Source: Magicicada septendecula (taxonomy: Eukaryota > Arthropoda > Insecta > Hemiptera > Cicadidae). From it: a stretch of 64,000 nt of DNA. The notes under the pieces were generated by a model. The model was given only the letters and a program-made list of their open reading frames with translations. It had not been told where the DNA came from and did no database searches. Position 1 is the first letter of the stretch. Each line of letters begins with the position of its first letter. Of this stretch, positions 32,177-44,329 are shown in pieces. The DNA is taken from the NCBI GenBank assembly GCA_034769895.1, contig CM068370.1, forward strand, positions 48,288,344-48,352,343. The letters run 5' to 3'. The position numbers and the translations under genes were made by a program.

Positions 32177-35173
32177 TGTAACCTAACGATTTACTCTCCT
32201 TAAAGCCACACTAGTTGTGCTAGCTAATTTGTAAGTAAACGAAACTATGTGGTTTATTTTTAAATTATTTGAGGTATTAATAATATTAAAGGTCGTGTTT
32301 AAATAAAATTTGATTATGTGTATTATATTATTTTTTTTTAAATATTGAAGTTTGTTGTTGAAGGTTACTAATTTTGTAAAGTGATTTAAAATGTAACATT
32401 CGAGGTTACTCAAAGTGTGTTTACAATTGTGTAATTATAATTGTCTGAAAAGAATTCCCTTATATGAAACAAATAAAATAGTTGGGTTGATAATAATTAA
32501 ATACTAATTTTGCTTAGGTTTAAAAGTAAAGTACAATAGTTGGTCGCTTGATGATGATGATCGTCTTGTTGATACTGACTGTGAAACTTCTCCTCCAGGT
32601 CGCTGATAGTCTAAGTACGTTACGTCTAGTAATGTATGGACAATATAATAAACATAATATACTTTCACGTACCTGGTCGTGTTTTCTAGAAGTTCGATAA
32701 GCTGTCAACTCAGTTTACAAAAACCAACTCACTTTAGTTGCAAGGTTAGATTGCCTTGTTTGTTAGTGGGCGCCACACGGATTTATTTAGGGAAAATCCC
32801 GTGTAAAACCCACAAATAGAATCAATTAATAATTTAAAAATTGAAAATAATCGTTTATGACCTTTATGGCAATGCTATTCCAAAATATTTAAACACAACT
32901 GAAGGTTGTTTGAGTTTTCTAAATAAAATATTTAACTATCTGTTAGAAATAAATTAAGTCGGGTTATGCTGTTAATAATGGGTTTTATTCATACCCTTGA
33001 TAGAGAATTTAAAACAAATATAATTAAAACATACAATGATGTACAATTGTGAATAAGTTATTATATACTTTATAAGGCTTGCTCAGAGCACAAGTGGCAA
33101 ATCTGGCTAAGTCCAGATGTTGGTTATTTTTAACATTAATATTATTAAAATCTCAGATGTGAGTTCTTTGAGACACGAAAAAGAAAGTTATGCCTACACA
33201 ATATCTAATAATTTTCTGATATAATATTGATCAACAATGTTTTGACGTTACTTTCATAAAGTAAACAAATAAAAATAACCTATTTGATAGGTTGTGCATT
33301 CGTCACGCCTGATTTTTGAATTACAAGGTTTATAAATTGAGAACACTTATAACTAACATTCAGCTTAATTACTAATGACAAATTCATCAAATAAATTGAG
33401 ACATGGTGTAATCTTGAAATGTTTCTGTGGTTTGCGTCAGTACAGATCAGTGTATAAAAACGTACAGGTTATAGCGCTCGTAGAAAAAATGGAATAATGG
33501 TTACGCTGTTACCTTTTGGTTTTAATTATTTAATTAAAACTCATTTTAGCACCTTGATAATCGGATTATAATGATTATCATTATTCACTGCATACGCACA
33601 AGAACGGAGAATTTCGATCCGCTTCTAACTTAATGGATCGTAAATAACATTATTTAATTGCTTCCGTTCATTGTTTTCCCGCACAAAATGAAATAATACT
33701 GCACATAATCACTATTGTTTTCTGTAGAGTAATTTGAAGTAATTGTAGGTTATTGTCGAATGGTTTCCTTTGATGTGTTCTGGAGATGACGCTATCGGTT
33801 ATTAAAAATGTTGAGACGGCGGGCACACGTTCTGCACTGTATGAAGTTGATAAGTGTCTGTCGAGAATCGGTTGCACTCTCTTATATAGCCTCCTCTTCG
33901 ATCGGCCTTAGGAAAAAATGTTAATTACTAACTAATTTTGTGATTGGTTCTTGCAGGTGTGATGAGTATGACGTATTTTCATTTTGGCCGTTAATAACGG
34001 TTTCCAATCGCCAAGCTCGGAAATGATTGACAGCTCGTCGTTATTGTTGTTATTAGCATCCAGATTTCTGATGCATATTCCGTAAATGACGCTAACACCT
34101 TTCACGCACTTAATACAGTTGCGATTGGGGCGATATTACCATCAAATTAAAGATCATTTTGTCCTCTTTAATTTGATATCACTTGATACCGAGTTAATTT
34201 CACTTTTACCGACATTGCTACATAAACAATGTTCAGGTACACTATTTTGCACTGTCGTCTGTTTACCTGAATCGACGATTTTACACTTTAATTAATATTG
34301 TTTGTGTTCACATAGCATTTTATTACTCAAACGTTTATGTGAGAACACCATTAGCTCTGTACTGACATTTTTACTGAACATTATGAATACACCTTAACTT
34401 AATACATGGTAATGAACAATCCTTACTGCTATGACATTTCGTTTTACACTAATTCGCTCTATTCTACTACTTAACAATTGAATTATGATTAAATATATCA
34501 TTTTTATAATGTTTTTTGCTATGTTGGAGCATAACAATTGTTCTGTGTATTTAATTTACACTTACGTTACCTCCCAATAATCAATTCACTGACTATTGCT
34601 TGGTCTAGGCGTTGTGAAGACATACCGTCTAGACTGGAATTTTGCCTTAACAACATTTATTGGTTCTCAATTCGGTAATTTGTTGAGGTACTTTATTTGT
34701 ATAAAATTCCCTCATACAAATGGTTTTTCGTTCTCATAAGTATATTTGATATTGAAATCTATCTTTGTTCTCACTTTGTAGCCATTGCTAATTTTAGTTT
34801 TTGGCATTCATAATTTACTAGTCATGGTTAAATTTATTATCAGCAAAATGCTAATTCTGATTTCACAGTATTCAGATTCTTATTGATTCACTTTTTATTT
34901 ACATATCATATTATGTTTACATTATCTACTGACTTGATTGACAGCTTAATGTACATTTACTATGTCCATCAGTTTGTGTTAGTCATTGTCTGGTTGTAGT
35001 GTCAAACAGTATTTGGGTTTACTGTTTCAGGTGGCACTTCTGCTTCATTCTTCTTCCATGATTTCTCTTTTCTTGGTTATTCTTATCACTATATTCCCTA
35101 TTTACATTATTGTTATGTACTTATTAAACCTGATAGTATGCTTTTAGGTTAGGTAACATTTTGTTATGTTACA
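32177..35173 (-). repeat. 3' LTR of the long-LTR element
   Basis: The plus-strand limits are TGTAAC and GTTACA. The terminal 53 bp (32177-32229) is a captured copy of LTR-end plus decayed PBS (see Findings). A TATA box in a plausible promoter is present on the minus strand at 33882-33889. Small open frames occur in both LTRs but show no family likeness. Confidence 0.92.
33882..33889 (-). promoter_or_regulatory. TATA box of the LTR promoter
   Basis: The minus strand reads GGCTATATAAGAGAG, with a CAGT initiator-like string about 45 nt downstream. The 5' LTR has the same sequence at about 40938-40947. If used, transcripts would start about 1.65 kb before the LTR end, giving an unusually long R-U5. 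Confidence 0.6.
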
Positions 35174-35187
35174 TATACTCCCTCCTC
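35174..35187 (-). other. polypurine tract
   Basis: The minus strand reads GAGGAGGGAGTATA immediately before the 3' LTR begins, the expected primer for plus-strand synthesis. It confirms the minus orientation. Confidence 0.85.
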
Positions 35188-37105
35188 AAAATTGATCATT
35201 TGAGAAAAAATTTATTTTTTATAAAATTATCATTTCATGTCAGTTCTTAGTATATTTCTAGGGTTTTTTTTTCTTTTTTTTTTCTTGTACTCTTTGATTT
35301 TTTAACATACTATTAGTGTATTACTCTAGCTTGATTTTTTGTCTAGTGATATAATTCTTAACTTACTAGTATTTTCAAGTCGCTTACTTTCTAAGTCCTT
35401 TAACCACAATAGATCTCATTTCTTAAATTAACAATTTCCTGTCTTATTCACATTCTTTTTTCTTATTACATATCTTTACATTCGTGATTATCTTAATGGT
35501 TATTATAATTTATACCTCACAGATTCTTTCATAATAGCCCTTGATACATTAATACAATATAACTCCCTAACTTTTGTAGTGGGTTCGGAATCAGAGTGGC
35601 TCACCATGGCTTACATTCTCTGCCGTTCCTCAATACACATACTCAGATTCAGAGGCATTACTCTTCTCTGTCTGAGAAAAAAATAAACATTGCACCTGGC
35701 AATAGTTGCACTATCACAACTCATAAAATATAACACATATCATTCATTTTCAATAATATAATATCTTTAATATAATATTCAAGGTATCAGAGGTTTTCAT
35801 TTAGATCACATTTCCATCTTTATACTTTATAACATGCTTTCTTTTTTACAGGTAATTATTTCTTTTCAGACTTGACATTCTCAGCTATGTTTTTTATCAG
35901 CCGTATTGTTACTGTTTATACTAGTTGACAATTTGCTTGGGTTCACTTGAGTATTCTTAAGATTACACACTTATTTTGCTGCTTATATGCTTATGCAGTT
36001 GGTTTTCACATATAGAGTCTACAATATTTTATTCTCACATTAGTTTACAAGTTTTTTTTTTCCTAATCATTTATACTTATCCTGAATTATCAAGATCTAC
36101 ACTATCCATATACTGACTGGTTTTTTGTTAGATGTTTCTGACATATCTGGTGATGTACAATATTTGATAATTAATAAACATTTTTCTCTTTTCATTCCAT
36201 TATAACAATAGCTATCTTTACAATTAACTCACTTTGTTATTCTTCTTCTCTACTCCTTCAAGTGATGGTGGTTCTCACTTATTCTGGATGATTTTATATA
36301 ATATACAATATTCGATAATTACAATTTAATGTGACAATATAATAACATACTAACATCTAATTTTATAGACATTCTTGGGGTTACATGGTTCATTAATAAA
36401 CATTTTTTCTTCTCTCTTTACTTTCCATAATAATATCCTTCTTTCTTTATACTCTCTTTGATCTTCTGCCTCTCTACTCCTTCAAAGGTTAGTTGGGTGA
36501 ACCTTTATTCTGAATCGCTTTATATAATATATTAGTTTCATAAGAGGTACCCAATAATCATTTGATAAACTTTAGTTACATATAGTATTCATTTGGATAA
36601 ACATTTTTTTTTTTTTCTAAGTATAGTATAGTAATTTTAGTTATATGCCACTCCTGGCTCTTTATGACATCATAGATGTCTTTTTTCTTATTAAATCATT
36701 TAGTTAGCATTACATAATTTTCTATCCTTTGGTGTGATAGATCTGGTTCTTTTTTTCACAAGTAACAAATAGTTTGGCCTATATCTTAATCCTACACACT
36801 TTTGTAACTCAATAGGACAAATAGTTTTGTTATAGTCAATTAGTTACCTTCAATAATGTGGGCCTAATATGTGATTCTGTTAAACACTAAATGAGTCTGT
36901 TTATAGTGATCGTTTTTAAACATATTTTTTTTGTTTATACCCTAAACATTCGGGTGATAAATGTCGCCTACTACTACATATTATCTGCTCTTAATAGTAA
37001 TCATTTTTTTTTTTTTTTTGTTGGTTGATATACATGGGGTTATTTTGTGCCTTTCCACTCTATTGCTAGTATTACATTTTCGGGATATCTGACATATGTT
37101 CAGTA
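35188..37105 (-). other. noncoding interior of the long-LTR element
   Basis: 1.9 kb that is A-rich on the element's sense strand, with no open frame of note and several 10-15 nt T runs on the plus strand. Degenerate similarity between stretches (for example 'attaataaacatttttctct' near 36172 and 'attaataaacattttttctt' near 36393) suggests old internal duplication. Confidence 0.6.
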
Positions 37106-39090
37106 CTAGTGGTTTTGGAGATACCTTCCTATCAGGCGGTTCTTCCATTTGGCGGCTACCAGATAGTCATTGGCTCCCCGTTTCCTTGCCTTCTTCCTCT
37201 CATCATCTTTGGTATCCAGGTGTCCAGTGTACTCCGGGCCTTGGCTATTATTGACGTCTGGCCCTTCTTCTAATCCGGGTTGACCTCTGTTCATTTCCTG
37301 GTTGGATTCTTCCATTGATTGGTCTCTCTTCTTCCGCATTTCCCTTATTCTTTGGGCATACCCTTCAATGATCTGGTCCAGTTGTCCTTGATAATTTTCC
37401 TTCTTCTTGTGCCGCATCTTTCTTCTAGGAGTATTCACTTTAAATACCTCATTGTTTATAACCTTCTCCGTCATAACATAGTCACTGGCAGGTAACGTTG
37501 CCTTAATCATTCCGTCATCTGGATTATTAATTAAATAGTTTAATGGTCGGTTATTCGTTAAGGAATCAATGACCTTGTCTGGTGTATTTCATTTGTTGGT
37601 ATATTTAATTTAATTGTATCCTTATTTAAGTTTTTACCCACGGTTTTATGGTGATTTACTTTCAATATTTTTATGAAGTCCTGTTCATACTTCTTACCGT
37701 TGATTCTTGCTCCATGACGAATAATTGGGTTGTCCACGAAGTTAATTAATCCACTCCTAGTCATCTCTAATATTTCCTTTGTAACCCTTGTCTTCTCAGG
37801 GCGTATTATTCCTTTTATCTTCGCCTCCTTTTCTTCTGTTTTCTTAATTACCTGAGTGTTCTCTATACTTCCGGTATCGATCTCCTTGTCTCTGTCAAGC
37901 CCATCTTCAGTTAATAAGGTATTTGAGTCCGGTTGCTTTTCTGCTTGTTCATTATGGGTTTCCATTTCTTCCCTCCATTGTTGGACTATTTCTTCTCTCC
38001 ATAGTCTGATATCGTTCGCCATTTCTTCTCTTGCCTTCTCAAAGCGATTCTCTACTGGTTGAGTGAACTGTTCCCTCCTACGTTCCATCATCATCTTCTG
38101 GAAACTTAGCAGCTCCGTCGATGCTATTTCCTTAGGTTGGTTTTTTATGGTGTCACTTGCCTTTACCTCCCCTTCAGGCATTTTAGTGTCCGGCGTTTTC
38201 ATTACTCCTCTATTTTCTGTCTTTGAGTTTATATTTGTATATTCGAAGTTCACGGTAGGTGCGTTATCGCTTACCATCTCTTGGACTGCTTCATCATTCT
38301 CTTCCGTCGTGTCATTACCTTTACTCACCTTTTGGTAGGGGGTTTTTATGTTCTCGTTAGTGACTTCACTGTGTTCACTTGGAGATTCATATAGTTCATT
38401 CTGGTCCTTCCTTGTTATTGTTCCGGTCTCTGGGTCAGCTATTAATACTTCCTCCTCTTTTTTATCATTCTTGACGTCTTGTTCTGGGACATCTTTAGTC
38501 ATATTTTCTTGTGGTGGTTCCATGGATTCCTTCTGGCTATGGTCGTCCTCAATTTTGTCGTTAGTATTTTTCCCATTCTTCATTAAGTCTTCACTTATCT
38601 GTCTCTTCTCGTTTTTTAATTTCTTGGCATTCTTCAATTCTTCTTCGAACGCTTCCCTCCGTTTACGCTCTTCTTCCCGTCTCTCACTCTGGCGTCTTGT
38701 TTCCTCTTCCTCCTGCTGTGCTGCTCGGCTATAGAATAATTCTTCATTTTGTCTTATTTTGTTGTACCTCAATTCCTCTTCGAATGCTTCTTTTCTTCTA
38801 CGCTCATCTTCCCATCTCTGGTAACGGTAGTCCCTCTTCTCTTCGTTTCGCCATGTTGGTTGGTTATTATACCATCTTGTATTCCGGTTCCTCCTTGGTT
38901 GTGGGGTTTCCCATTCGTGGAGTCTTGCAAAGCCTTCTTCCCTCTTACTTCTTAATTGGTCTGACTCCTCTTTTATCCATCTCTTCTCCTCTTCCATTTT
39001 TCGGTTCAACTCTTCACCATCGATTTTCAATATTCTGTATATTTGGTCCCAGTCTACTCTCTCCCTTCTCCTTCTATTTCTCCGGTACAT
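37106..39090 (-). pseudogene. coiled-coil protein of the LARD-like element, one frameshift
   Basis: Two minus-strand frames: 39090-37558 (510 aa, MYRRNRRRRERVDWDQIYRI...) and 37510-37106 (134 aa). Sequence after 37590 in the second frame is open back past its ATG (PDKVIDSLTNNRPLNYLINN), so they were one protein of about 660 residues split by a frameshift near 37585. Residues 1-210 are Arg/Glu-rich coiled coil with a repeated RRKEAFEEEL / KRREAFEEEL motif (about residues 100 and 145). The middle is acidic and disordered. Residues 330-390 form a second coiled coil. Residues 440-510 are more globular (NPIIRHGARINGKKYEQDFI). No capsid, zinc knuckle or enzyme domain was recognised. It occupies the gag position and may be a Gag-like packaging protein; that role is inference. 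Confidence 0.7.
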
Positions 39091-39210
39091 CTTTGTTTTA
39101 GTTGACTTTGTATATATTATTGTCTGTGTAGGTAAGGCGTGATCATTTCTTTGTGTCTGCCGGGCTGTTTATTAATATAAAAAATATTTTTAATTTAATA
39201 TTTTTAAACC

Positions 39211-39228
39211 ACACTAGTTGGTGCGCCA
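39211..39228 (-). other. primer-binding site
   Basis: The minus strand reads TGGCGCACCAACTAGTGT, separated by AAT from the LTR end GTTACA. It resembles the Lys-type PBS with small insertions; the actual primer tRNA is uncertain. Confidence 0.75.
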
Positions 39229-39231
39229 ATT

Positions 39232-42229
39232 TGTAACCTAACGATTTACTCTCCTTAAAGCCACACTAGTTGTGCTAGCTAATTTGTAAGTAAACAAAAT
39301 TATGTGGTTTATTTTTAAATTATTTGAGGTATTAATAATATTAAAGGTCGTGTTTAAATAAAATTTGATTATGTGTATTAATTTATTTTTTTTTTAAATA
39401 TTGAAGTTTGTTGTTGAAGGTTACTAATTTTGTAAAGTGATTTAAAATGTAACATTCGAGGTTACTCAAAGTGTGTTTACAATTGTGTAATTATAATTGT
39501 CTGAAAAGAATTCCCTTATATGAAACAAATAAAATAGTTGGGTTGATAATAATTAAATACTAATTTTGCTTAGGTTTAAAAGTAAAGTACAATAGTTGGT
39601 CGCTTGATGATGATGATCGTCTTGTTGATACTGACTGTGAAACTTCTCCTCCAGGTCGCTGATAGTCTAAGTACGTTACGTCTAGTAATGTCTGGACAAT
39701 ATAATAAACATAATATACTTTCACGTACCTGGTCGTGTTTTCTAGAAGTTCGATAAGCTGTCAACTCAGTTTACAAAAACCAACTCACTTTAGTTGCAAG
39801 GTTAGATTGCCTTGTTTGTTAGTGGGCGCCACACGGATTTATTTAGGGAAAATCCCGTGTAAAACCCACAAATAGAATCAATTAATAATTTAAAAATTGA
39901 AAATAATCGTTTATGACCTTTATGGCAATGCTATTCCAAAATATTTAAACACAACTGAAGGTTGTTTGAGTTTTCTAAATAAAATATTTAACTATCTGTT
40001 AGAAATAAATTAAGTCGGGTTATGCTGTTAATAATGGGTTTTATTCATACCCTTGATAGAGAATTTAAAACAAATATAATTAAAACATACAATGATGTAC
40101 AATTGTGAATAAGTTATTATATACTTTATAAGGCTTGCTCAGAGCACAAGTGGCAAATCTGGCTAAGTCCAGATGTTGGTTATTTTTAACATAAATATTA
40201 TTACAATCTCAGATGTGAGTTCTTTGAGACACGAAAAAGAAAGTTATGCCTACACAATATCTAATAATTTTCTGATATAATATTGATCAACAATGTTTTG
40301 ACGTTACTTTCATAAAGTAAACAAATAAAAATAACCTATTTGATAGGTTGTGCGTTCGTCACGCCTGATTTTTGAATTACAAGGTTTATAAATTGAGAAC
40401 ACTTATAACTAACATTCAGCTTAATTACTAATGACAAATTCATCAAATAAATTGAGACATGGTGTAATCTTGAAATGTTTCTGTGGTTTGCGTCAGTACA
40501 GATCAGTGTATAAAAACGTACAGGTTATAGCGCTCGTAGAAAAAATGAAATAATGGTTACACTGTTACCTTTTGGTTTTAATTATTTAATTAAAACTCAT
40601 TTTAGCACCTTGATAATCGGATTATAATGATTATCATTATTCACTGCACACGCACAAAAACGGAGAATTTCGATCCGCTTCTAACTTAATGGATCGTAAA
40701 TAACATTATTTAATTGCTTCCGTTCATTGTTTTCCCGCACAAAATGAAATAACACTGCACATAATCACTATTGTTTTCTGTAGAGTAATTTGAAGTAATT
40801 GTAGGTTATTGTCGAATGGTTTCCTTTGATGTGTTCTGGAGATGACGCTATCGGTTATTAAAAATGTTGAGACGGCGGGCACACGTTCTGCACTGTATGA
40901 AGTTGATAAGTGTCTGTCGAGAATCGGTTGCACTCTCTTATATAGCCTCCTCTTCGATCGGCCTTAGGAAAAAATGTTAATTACTAACTAATTTTGTGAT
41001 TGGTTCTTGCAGGTGTGATGAGTATGACGTATTTTCATTTTGGCCGTTAATAACGGTTTCCAATCGCCAAGCTCGGAAATGATTGACAGCTCGTCGTTAT
41101 TGTTGTTATTAGCATCCAGATTTCTGATGCATATTCCGTAAATGACGCTAACACCTTTCACGCACTTAATACAGTTGCGATTGGGGCGATATTACCATCA
41201 AATTAAAGATCATTTTGTCCTCTTTAATTTGATATCACTTGATACCGAGTTAATTTCACTTTTACCGACATTGCTACATAAACAATGTTCAGGTACACTA
41301 TTTTGCACTGTCGTCTGTTTACCTGAATCGACGATTTTACACTTTAATTAATATTGTTTGTGTTCACATAGCATTTTATTACTCAAACGTTTATGTGAGA
41401 ACACCATTAGCTCTGTACTGACATTTTTACTGAACATTATGAATACACCTTAACTTAATACATGGTAATGAACAATCCTTACTGCTATGACATTTCGTTT
41501 TACACTAATTCGCTCTATTCTACTACTTAACAATTGAATTATGATTAAATATATCATTTTTATAATGTTTTTTGCTATGTTGGAGCATAACAATTGTTCT
41601 GTGTATTTAATTTACACTTACGTTACCTCCCAATAATCAATTCACTGACTATTGCTTGGTCTAGGCGTTGTGAAGACATACCGTCTAGACTGGAATTTTG
41701 CCTTAACAACATTTATTGGTTCTCAATTCGGTAATTTGTTGAGGTACTTTATTTGTATAAAATTCCCTCATACAAATGGTTTTTCGTTCTCATAAGTATA
41801 TTTGATATTGAAATCTATCTTTGTTCTCACTTTGTAGCCATTGCTAATTTTAGTTTTTGGCATTCATAATTTACTAGTCATGGTTAAATTTATTATCAGC
41901 AAAATGCTAATTCTGATTTCACAGTATTCAGATTCTTATTGATTCACTTTTTATTTACATATCATATTATGTTTACATTATCTACTGACTTGATTGACAG
42001 CTTAATGTACATTTACTATGTCCATCAGTTTGTGTTAGTCATTGTCTGGTTGTAGTGTCAAACAGTATTTGGGTTTACTGTTTCAGGTGGCACTTCTGCT
42101 TCATTCTTCTTCCATGATTTCTCTTTTCTTGGTTATTCTTATCACTATATTCCCTATTTACATTATTGTTATGTACTTATTAAACCTGATAGTATGCTTT
42201 TAGGTTAGGTAACATTTTGTTATGTTACA
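39232..42229 (-). repeat. 5' LTR of the long-LTR element
   Basis: A 2,998-bp direct copy of 32177-35173. The terminal 53-bp unit (39232-39284) again contains a decayed PBS. Only scattered base differences and no large indels separate the two LTRs, so the insertion is recent on the scale of this region. Confidence 0.92.
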
Positions 42230-42236
42230 ATATATA

Positions 42237-44262
42237 CAGTAGAAGCCCGATATAGTGCGGTCCGATATACCGCGGATTCGGATATGACGCGGTGAAGAGT
42301 ATGTCGCCCGTTATTAGCGAAAATTCTTACTTGTAGAGAGTGAGTAAATTATAAATTGTGTATCGTGACTTCCGTAGCCACATTGGAATGCGTTGCGTTT
42401 ATTGTAAACAAAGGCTTGTTGTTGGGAACGGCATTGTAAACAACAGCCAGAATTGCCAGTTCAAGTGTACCTGTAGACATAAACAATTGCCCCGTATTTA
42501 CAGTCTCTACGTTTCCAAGAATTCATGCCAAGGCAAGCAGCCAACTAAATCCCTTCTCTCCCTCATAGTGTACTCTTATATTACAGTATAAGATCATACT
42601 CTGATATTATCTTATCAAAGTGTATAGTCTTTGTCATAAATTCGCATAGTGTAGAGTTTTGTGATGTCGCAGAAAAGAAAAGCATATTCTGTGAGTGATA
42701 AACTCAAAATAATTGATCGTGTGAAGAACGGAGAGTCAAAGGCAAGTTTATCACGTGAGTGTGGCATCCCAGAAGGAACAATTAGAGGGTGGATGAAGGA
42801 AGAAGATAAACTTAAAAGTTTTGTGAACACAGTTGAAAGTGAAGTGGGGTTGCACAGAAAAAAGACTAAAGTAGGTAAGGATAGTGAACTAGATGAGTGT
42901 CTGTACAGGTGGTTTTTAATAAAACGAAGTGAAGGTGTGCCACTGTCAGGACCAGTTATTAGAGCTTAAGCTGTGAAATTCCATAGTGATTTACATGGCA
43001 ACAGTGACTTTAATGCATCTGATGGGTGGTTTTCGCGATGGAAATCTCGTCATGGTATAAGCCAGATAAACATTGAAGGGGAAGCACGATCATGTGACAG
43101 TGAAGCTGCAGCACTTTTTCCTCAGGCATTAAACAAAGTAATGATCGATAACGATTTAAATGACCATCAAGTGTATAACTGTGATGAAACTGCTCTGTAT
43201 TTTCGAATGCTTCCTACCAGAACTCTGGATGTGAATAATTCAATAAATAAATCTGGATTAAAAATAAATAAGGATAGAGTTACCCTCCTGTTTGCCACAA
43301 ATAAATCAGGCAGCCACAAAGTTAAACCTCTCTGTATAGGGAAAAGCCAAAATCCTAGATGCTTTCAACATGTTAACATGACGTCATTACCCATCACATA
43401 TCGTAATACAAAAAATGCTTGGATGACAAGTGATATTTTCTGTAAATGGTTCCATGAAGAATTTGTTACATCTGTGAGAAGCCACCTGCGGTCACTCAAC
43501 CTCGAAGAAAAAGCTGTACTGACCCTTGACCACTGTCCAGCACATCCACCTGCTGATATGCTACAGTCAAGAGATGGGAAAATCGGAGTCATGTTGTTGC
43601 CGAAAAACACTACAGCACTGATCCAGCCATTAGATCAAGGCATCATAAAAGCATTTAAAGCGCATTACCGCCGTGAACTTCTGAGTGCTATAGTGAATTC
43701 TGATGAGGAAATGGAAATTTACCTTAAGTCAATAAACCTGAAAACAGTTGCGTATTCAATAGGTCTTGCATGGGAAAGTATTAGTATGGCTACGATTCAG
43801 AATTGCTGGAAGAAATTTTCCTTTGAACAAAACATCGCCGATGGAAATTGCTCGGTTGCCGGATTCACTAATAGTGATGTACAGTCTGCGAGTAGTGCTC
43901 TGCATTGCAACTTCACTCTAGACGACTTGAATAACTGGGCAGAAGTTGACAACGGTGAGCCTGTTACAGAATGTATAGGAGATAAAGATATCATCGATGC
44001 AGTCCGAAATACAAATTGCGAAGAAAAAGAAGACGATGACGATGATGGAAATGAAAATGGGGTGGAAGTGAAAGAAGTTATTCCAAATGTTAGTGAAGTG
44101 ATAATACACATAAACAAAGTAATTTCGTGGATGGAGAGGCAAAGTGAATCTAATAATGTTCATCTGCTGCACCTCGCGTTTATAAAACAATACGCGGAAA
44201 AGAAACACTGTGCATTATCCCGTCAAACAACAATTACGGACTTTTTTAAGACCAACAATTAG
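42237..44262 (+). mobile_element. Tigger/pogo-like DNA transposon, 3' truncated
   Basis: The left terminal repeat CAGTAGAAGCCCGATATAGT follows a TA. Sequence inside it ('ggtccgatataccgcggatt') is the usual subterminal style of Tigger/jerky-type elements. The transposase fills the interior. No matching right TIR was found after 44262, where the 44.3-kb repeat block begins, so the 3' end is probably lost. Confidence 0.85.
42664..44262 (+). pseudogene. Tigger-like transposase with one in-frame stop
   Basis: The frame is continuous for about 533 codons except for a TAA at 42967-42969. Residues 1-60 form a CENP-B/pogo-type helix-turn-helix (SVSDKLKIIDRVKNGESK, then GIPEGTIRGWM). A second DNA-binding segment follows (GVPLSGPVI, then FNASDGWFSRWKSRHGI). 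The DDE_1 catalytic domain has aspartates in VYNCDETALYF, VLTLDHCPAHP and ALIQPLDQGII. A stretch of Asp/Glu (EDDDDDGNENG) precedes the C-terminus. The protein ends QTTITDFFKTNN, whose QxxIxxFF is a canonical PCNA-interaction (PIP) motif, known in pogo transposase. ATG at 42664 is used because the codon at 42661 is GTG. A single stop suggests recent inactivation or readthrough. Confidence 0.9.
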
Positions 44263-44329
44263 GCCTACAGTAGGTCGAGCAGTAGTTGAAACGGATGATT
44301 TCTGGGGGCAGAATTTCTCTAAGAGTTTG

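Larger units (their letters stand above)
32177..42229 (-). mobile_element. LARD-like LTR retrotransposon with 3.0-kb LTRs, no pol
   Basis: Two direct LTRs of 2,997 and 2,998 bp (about 99% alike by eye) surround a 4,058-bp interior. The PBS sits beside the right LTR and the polypurine tract beside the left, so the element reads on the minus strand. The interior encodes one coiled-coil protein and no protease, RT or integrase, so it must have borrowed enzymes. ATAT to ATATAT flanks both sides, consistent with a 4-6 bp TSD, although it lies in an AT repeat. LTRs this long without pol match the LARD class described in plants. Confidence 0.88.

Noticed and set aside
33668-34295. Small frames inside the 3-kb LTRs, repeated at 40724-41351
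   Set aside because: They are duplicated only because the LTRs are; composition is noncoding-like and no family matches.
37856-39101. Plus-strand frames (68-134 codons) opposite the LARD-like protein
   Set aside because: Shadows of the minus-strand coding sequence; hydrophobic only because the true strand is Arg/Glu-rich.
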